Positions 6,012 through 7,579 of a stretch of DNA of 7,579 nt are shown here, piece by piece. The notes under the pieces are model-generated. The model was not told the origin of the DNA. It made no database searches and saw only the letters and a list, made by a program, of their open reading frames with translations. Position 1 is the stretch's first letter, and every line of letters begins with the position of its first letter. This stretch comes from Roseovarius sp. UBA3070 (GTDB lineage Bacteria; Pseudomonadota; Alphaproteobacteria; Rhodobacterales; Rhodobacteraceae): NCBI GenBank assembly GCA_002366775.1, contig DFBW01000276.1:1-7579 (forward strand), written 5' to 3'. Made by a program: the position numbers and the translations under genes.

Positions 6012-6323
6012 ATGACTGAATCGGGCACAAAGACGAAACACAGAAAAACGATTTATATCAACACCCCCGAAGCTGTGGGGGTGTTCGATACCTTTCAGGC
6101 GCAACAGGCGGCATTCTATGATCTGCGTTCTGTGGGTTTTTATCATTCGGATATCAGCCTGTTCGGGAACCAGAACGCCTTGGAAGAAAAACTTGGCAAA
6201 GGCTATTGGCGCGCGACCGAACTTGAGGACGACCCGAATGCGCCCAGAGTCCACTTTGTGTCTGAAGGGGCGACCGGGGGGCGTGAAGGGGCAAGCGGAC
6301 TGATTCGCGCAAGATCGCTTTGA
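6012..6323 (+). CDS. Small stress-type protein, C-terminally shortened (YflT/GSP17M-like N-terminal domain)
   Basis: This is a 103-residue protein. I chose the ATG at 6012 because TGGAGG (6001-6006) precedes it with a 5-nt spacer; an in-frame GTG at 5937 lies in the FNR-like site, upstream of the predicted transcription start. Residues 21-51 (AVGVFDTFQAQQAAFY...HSDISLFG) resemble the small alpha/beta domain of general-stress-protein-17M-type proteins. LEDDPNAPRVHFVSEGA (71-87) matches, from memory, a conserved stretch of alphaproteobacterial homologues. Those homologues continue into a glycine-zipper membrane segment, but here the protein stops at GLIRARSL, 30 nt before the next gene, so that part is missing. 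No catalytic residues are evident. A role in stress response is inferred from the family and from the chaperone genes behind it. Family assignment is moderate. Confidence 0.7.
   Translation: MTESGTKTKHRKTIYINTPEAVGVFDTFQAQQAAFYDLRSVGFYHSDISLFGNQNALEEKLGKGYWRATELEDDPNAPRVHFVSEGATGGREGASGLIRARSL
6060..6085 (+). repeat. Perfect 9-bp inverted repeat inside the start of the small stress gene
   Basis: AACACCCCC (6060-6068) pairs exactly with GGGGGTGTT (6077-6085) around an 8-nt loop. It lies 48 nt after the start codon and encodes part of NTPEAVGVFD. No T-run follows, so it is not a standard intrinsic terminator. It could form a stable mRNA hairpin that slows translation or protects the transcript, or it may be a coding coincidence. 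Confidence 0.5.
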
Positions 6324-6353
6324 GAGCGCAGCCAATGATTGGGGCATCAATTG

Positions 6354-7289
6354 ATGAATGACGATCCATACAAAGTTCTAGGCTTGAAAAAGTCGGCCAC
6401 ACAGAACGAGATCAAAAAGGCTTATCGCAAACTCGCAAAGGCCCTTCACCCTGATCTGCACCCGGATGATGCTGGCAAAAAGGCCGAATTTCAGGCCGTC
6501 TCGGCGGCCAATGATCTGTTAAGTGACCCCGAAAAACGCAAACGCTTTGACGCCGGTGAAATTGATGCAAGCGGTCAGGAGCGCCCGGAAAAACAGTACT
6601 ATCATGAGTATGCCAGTCAGGATGCCGGGCGGCGCTATGACCCTAATGCCGGTAGGGGCGGCTTTGGCGATGAATCTGATATTTTCTCAGATATCTTCGG
6701 ACGTCGCCAGCGCGCCGGCGCAGGGGATTATCAACAAGAGTTCCATGCGCGCGGCCATGATGTACGCTATCACCTTGATGTGGATTTCATCGAAGCCGCC
6801 CTTGGCGCAAAACGCAGTGTCACAATGCCCGATGGGAATGGGATCGAGATATCCATTCCTCCCGGGTTGAAGGATGGCCAGACCCTTCGCCTGCGCGGTA
6901 AAGGGTCGCCAGGTATGGGGCAGGGACCGGCTGGTGATGCTTTCGTGACCATCAGCATCCGCCCCCATCCGGTCTTTGTGCGTGACGGCAAAGACATCGA
7001 GATTGAGATGCCAATCACCCTTGATGAGGCAATCCTCGGTGCAAAGATCGAGGTGCCAACAATCTCTGGCGCGGTGTCCATGACGATCCCGAAAGGCGCC
7101 TCCTCTGGTCGTCGCCTGCGTCTTAAGGGGAGGGGGGTAAAAACGGGCAAGAGCGCTGCCGGAGATCAGTTTGTGCGCCTTAAGATCGTGCTGCCTGACA
7201 AAATTGATGATCAGATGGAAGGCCTCGCTAAACGTTGGCGGGACCACGCCAGTTTTGATCCCCGAGAAGAATTGCGGAGGAAAACATGA
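6354..7289 (+). CDS. cbpA: CbpA-type DnaJ co-chaperone (J-domain protein without zinc fingers)
   Basis: This is a 311-residue class II (type B) J-domain protein. The J domain is at about residues 3-66 (DPYKVLGLKKSAT), with the DnaK-stimulating HPD at 32-34. A Gly/Phe-poor linker with GRGGFG and DIFSDIFG follows (about 93-117), then two substrate-binding beta domains (about 135-208 and 210-283). These show SIPPGLKDGQTLRLRGKG and the repeated TIPKGASSGRRLRLKGRG. There are no CxxCxGxG zinc repeats, which separates it from DnaJ. It would deliver misfolded proteins to DnaK in the cytosol and may bind DNA, as E. coli CbpA does. The ATG at 6354 begins the conserved MNDDPYKVLG; GGGG at 6341-6344 is a weak ribosome site. 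An in-frame TTG at 6339 adds five unsupported residues. The following gene overlaps it by 4 nt and encodes the matching modulator, which supports the symbol. Confidence 0.92.
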   Translation: MNDDPYKVLGLKKSATQNEIKKAYRKLAKALHPDLHPDDAGKKAEFQAVSAANDLLSDPEKRKRFDAGEIDASGQERPEKQYYHEYASQDAGRRYDPNAGRGGFGDESDIFSDIFGRRQRAGAGDYQQEFHARGHDVRYHLDVDFIEAALGAKRSVTMPDGNGIEISIPPGLKDGQTLRLRGKGSPGMGQGPAGDAFVTISIRPHPVFVRDGKDIEIEMPITLDEAILGAKIEVPTISGAVSMTIPKGASSGRRLRLKGRGVKTGKSAAGDQFVRLKIVLPDKIDDQMEGLAKRWRDHASFDPREELRRKT

Positions 7290-7579
7290 ACTTCGATGAA
7301 CAGATGGTTGTTGCACGCATCAAGCGCGTGACCCTGCGAGATCTAAGGTTCTGGGTGCGCGAAGGTTGGGTGCGTCCCGCGCGCGGTGAGGCGGGGCCGG
7401 TCTATGACGATGTAGACATCGCCCGCGTCCGGCTTCTGTGCGATTTGAAAAAGGATATGTCGCTCTCGAGTGATGCGCTTCCGGTTGTTCTTACCCTTAT
7501 TGATCGTCTGCACCAGACACGTCGGGAATTGCGGGCTCTGAAGGAGGCACTTGCACAGCAGCCTGATGATGTACGCCAA
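7286..7579 (+). CDS. cbpM: Chaperone modulator CbpM (MerR-like), 3' end beyond window
   Basis: The reading frame opens at the ATG overlapping the cbpA stop (ATGA), with a strong GGAGG at 7276-7280, 5 nt upstream, and stays open for 98 codons to the window edge. The product begins MNFDEQMVVARIKRVT and contains a MerR-like helix-turn-helix: LRDLRFWVREGWVRPAR (about 18-34) and VYDDVDIARVRLLCDL (about 39-54). A predicted coiled-coil helix follows (LIDRLHQTRRELRALKEAL, about 71-89). This is the layout of CbpM, which in E. coli binds the CbpA J domain and blocks its work with DnaK. Family members are about 100 residues long, so only a few codons may be missing. Placement after cbpA in the same coupled operon is the classic arrangement. 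Confidence 0.88.
   Translation, partial: MNFDEQMVVARIKRVTLRDLRFWVREGWVRPARGEAGPVYDDVDIARVRLLCDLKKDMSLSSDALPVVLTLIDRLHQTRRELRALKEALAQQPDDVRQ

Noticed and set aside
5724..6350. 208-residue open frame on the minus strand across the oxygenase end, intergenic region and stress gene
   Set aside because: It runs antisense to two well-supported genes, resembles no family I recognise, and has no promoter or ribosome site that I can see.
7343..7579. 78-residue open frame on the minus strand at the right edge
   Set aside because: It is antisense to the clear cbpM reading frame, which has a coupled start, a strong ribosome site and recognisable MerR-like content.

Overview
The window is a compact, all-plus-strand bacterial segment of moderate to high GC. 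It has translationally coupled genes (ATGA or TGATG overlaps at four junctions) and very little intergenic DNA. Protein sequences and codon style suggest an alphaproteobacterium, most likely a marine Rhodobacterales (roseobacter-type) organism. That placement is inference, because no rRNA or other decisive marker is present.

Region A (41-2106) encodes a complete two-component system: an OmpR-family response regulator and a two-transmembrane sensor histidine kinase that overlaps it by 4 nt. Region B (2189-5894) is a four-gene unit. It encodes a 'thermostable hemolysin'-family protein whose layout resembles GNAT/LuxI-type acyl synthases, an AMP-binding fatty acyl/aryl ligase-like protein, a short-chain dehydrogenase/reductase, and a TauD/clavaminate-synthase-like Fe(II)/2-oxoglutarate oxygenase. 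The 82 nt between the kinase and the hemolysin-family gene hold a near-perfect 11-bp-period direct repeat (TGTAAG-N5-TGTAAG) placed just upstream of a possible -10 element. This is the architecture expected for a binding site of an OmpR-family regulator. The simplest model is that the two-component system controls the four-enzyme unit, which would activate, transfer, reduce and oxidise an acyl-type substrate. I know of no characterised pathway with this composition; it is the best candidate in the window for an undescribed system.

Region C (5895-7579) starts with a 117-nt intergenic region. It carries an FNR-like site (TTGAT-N4-ATCAC) about 41 bp upstream of a predicted transcription start, then a small stress-type protein that seems to lack the usual C-terminal membrane domain. 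A CbpA-type DnaJ co-chaperone (HPD present, no zinc fingers) follows, overlapped by its modulator gene cbpM, which runs off the right end of the window. This looks like a separate, possibly oxygen-responsive, protein-quality-control operon.
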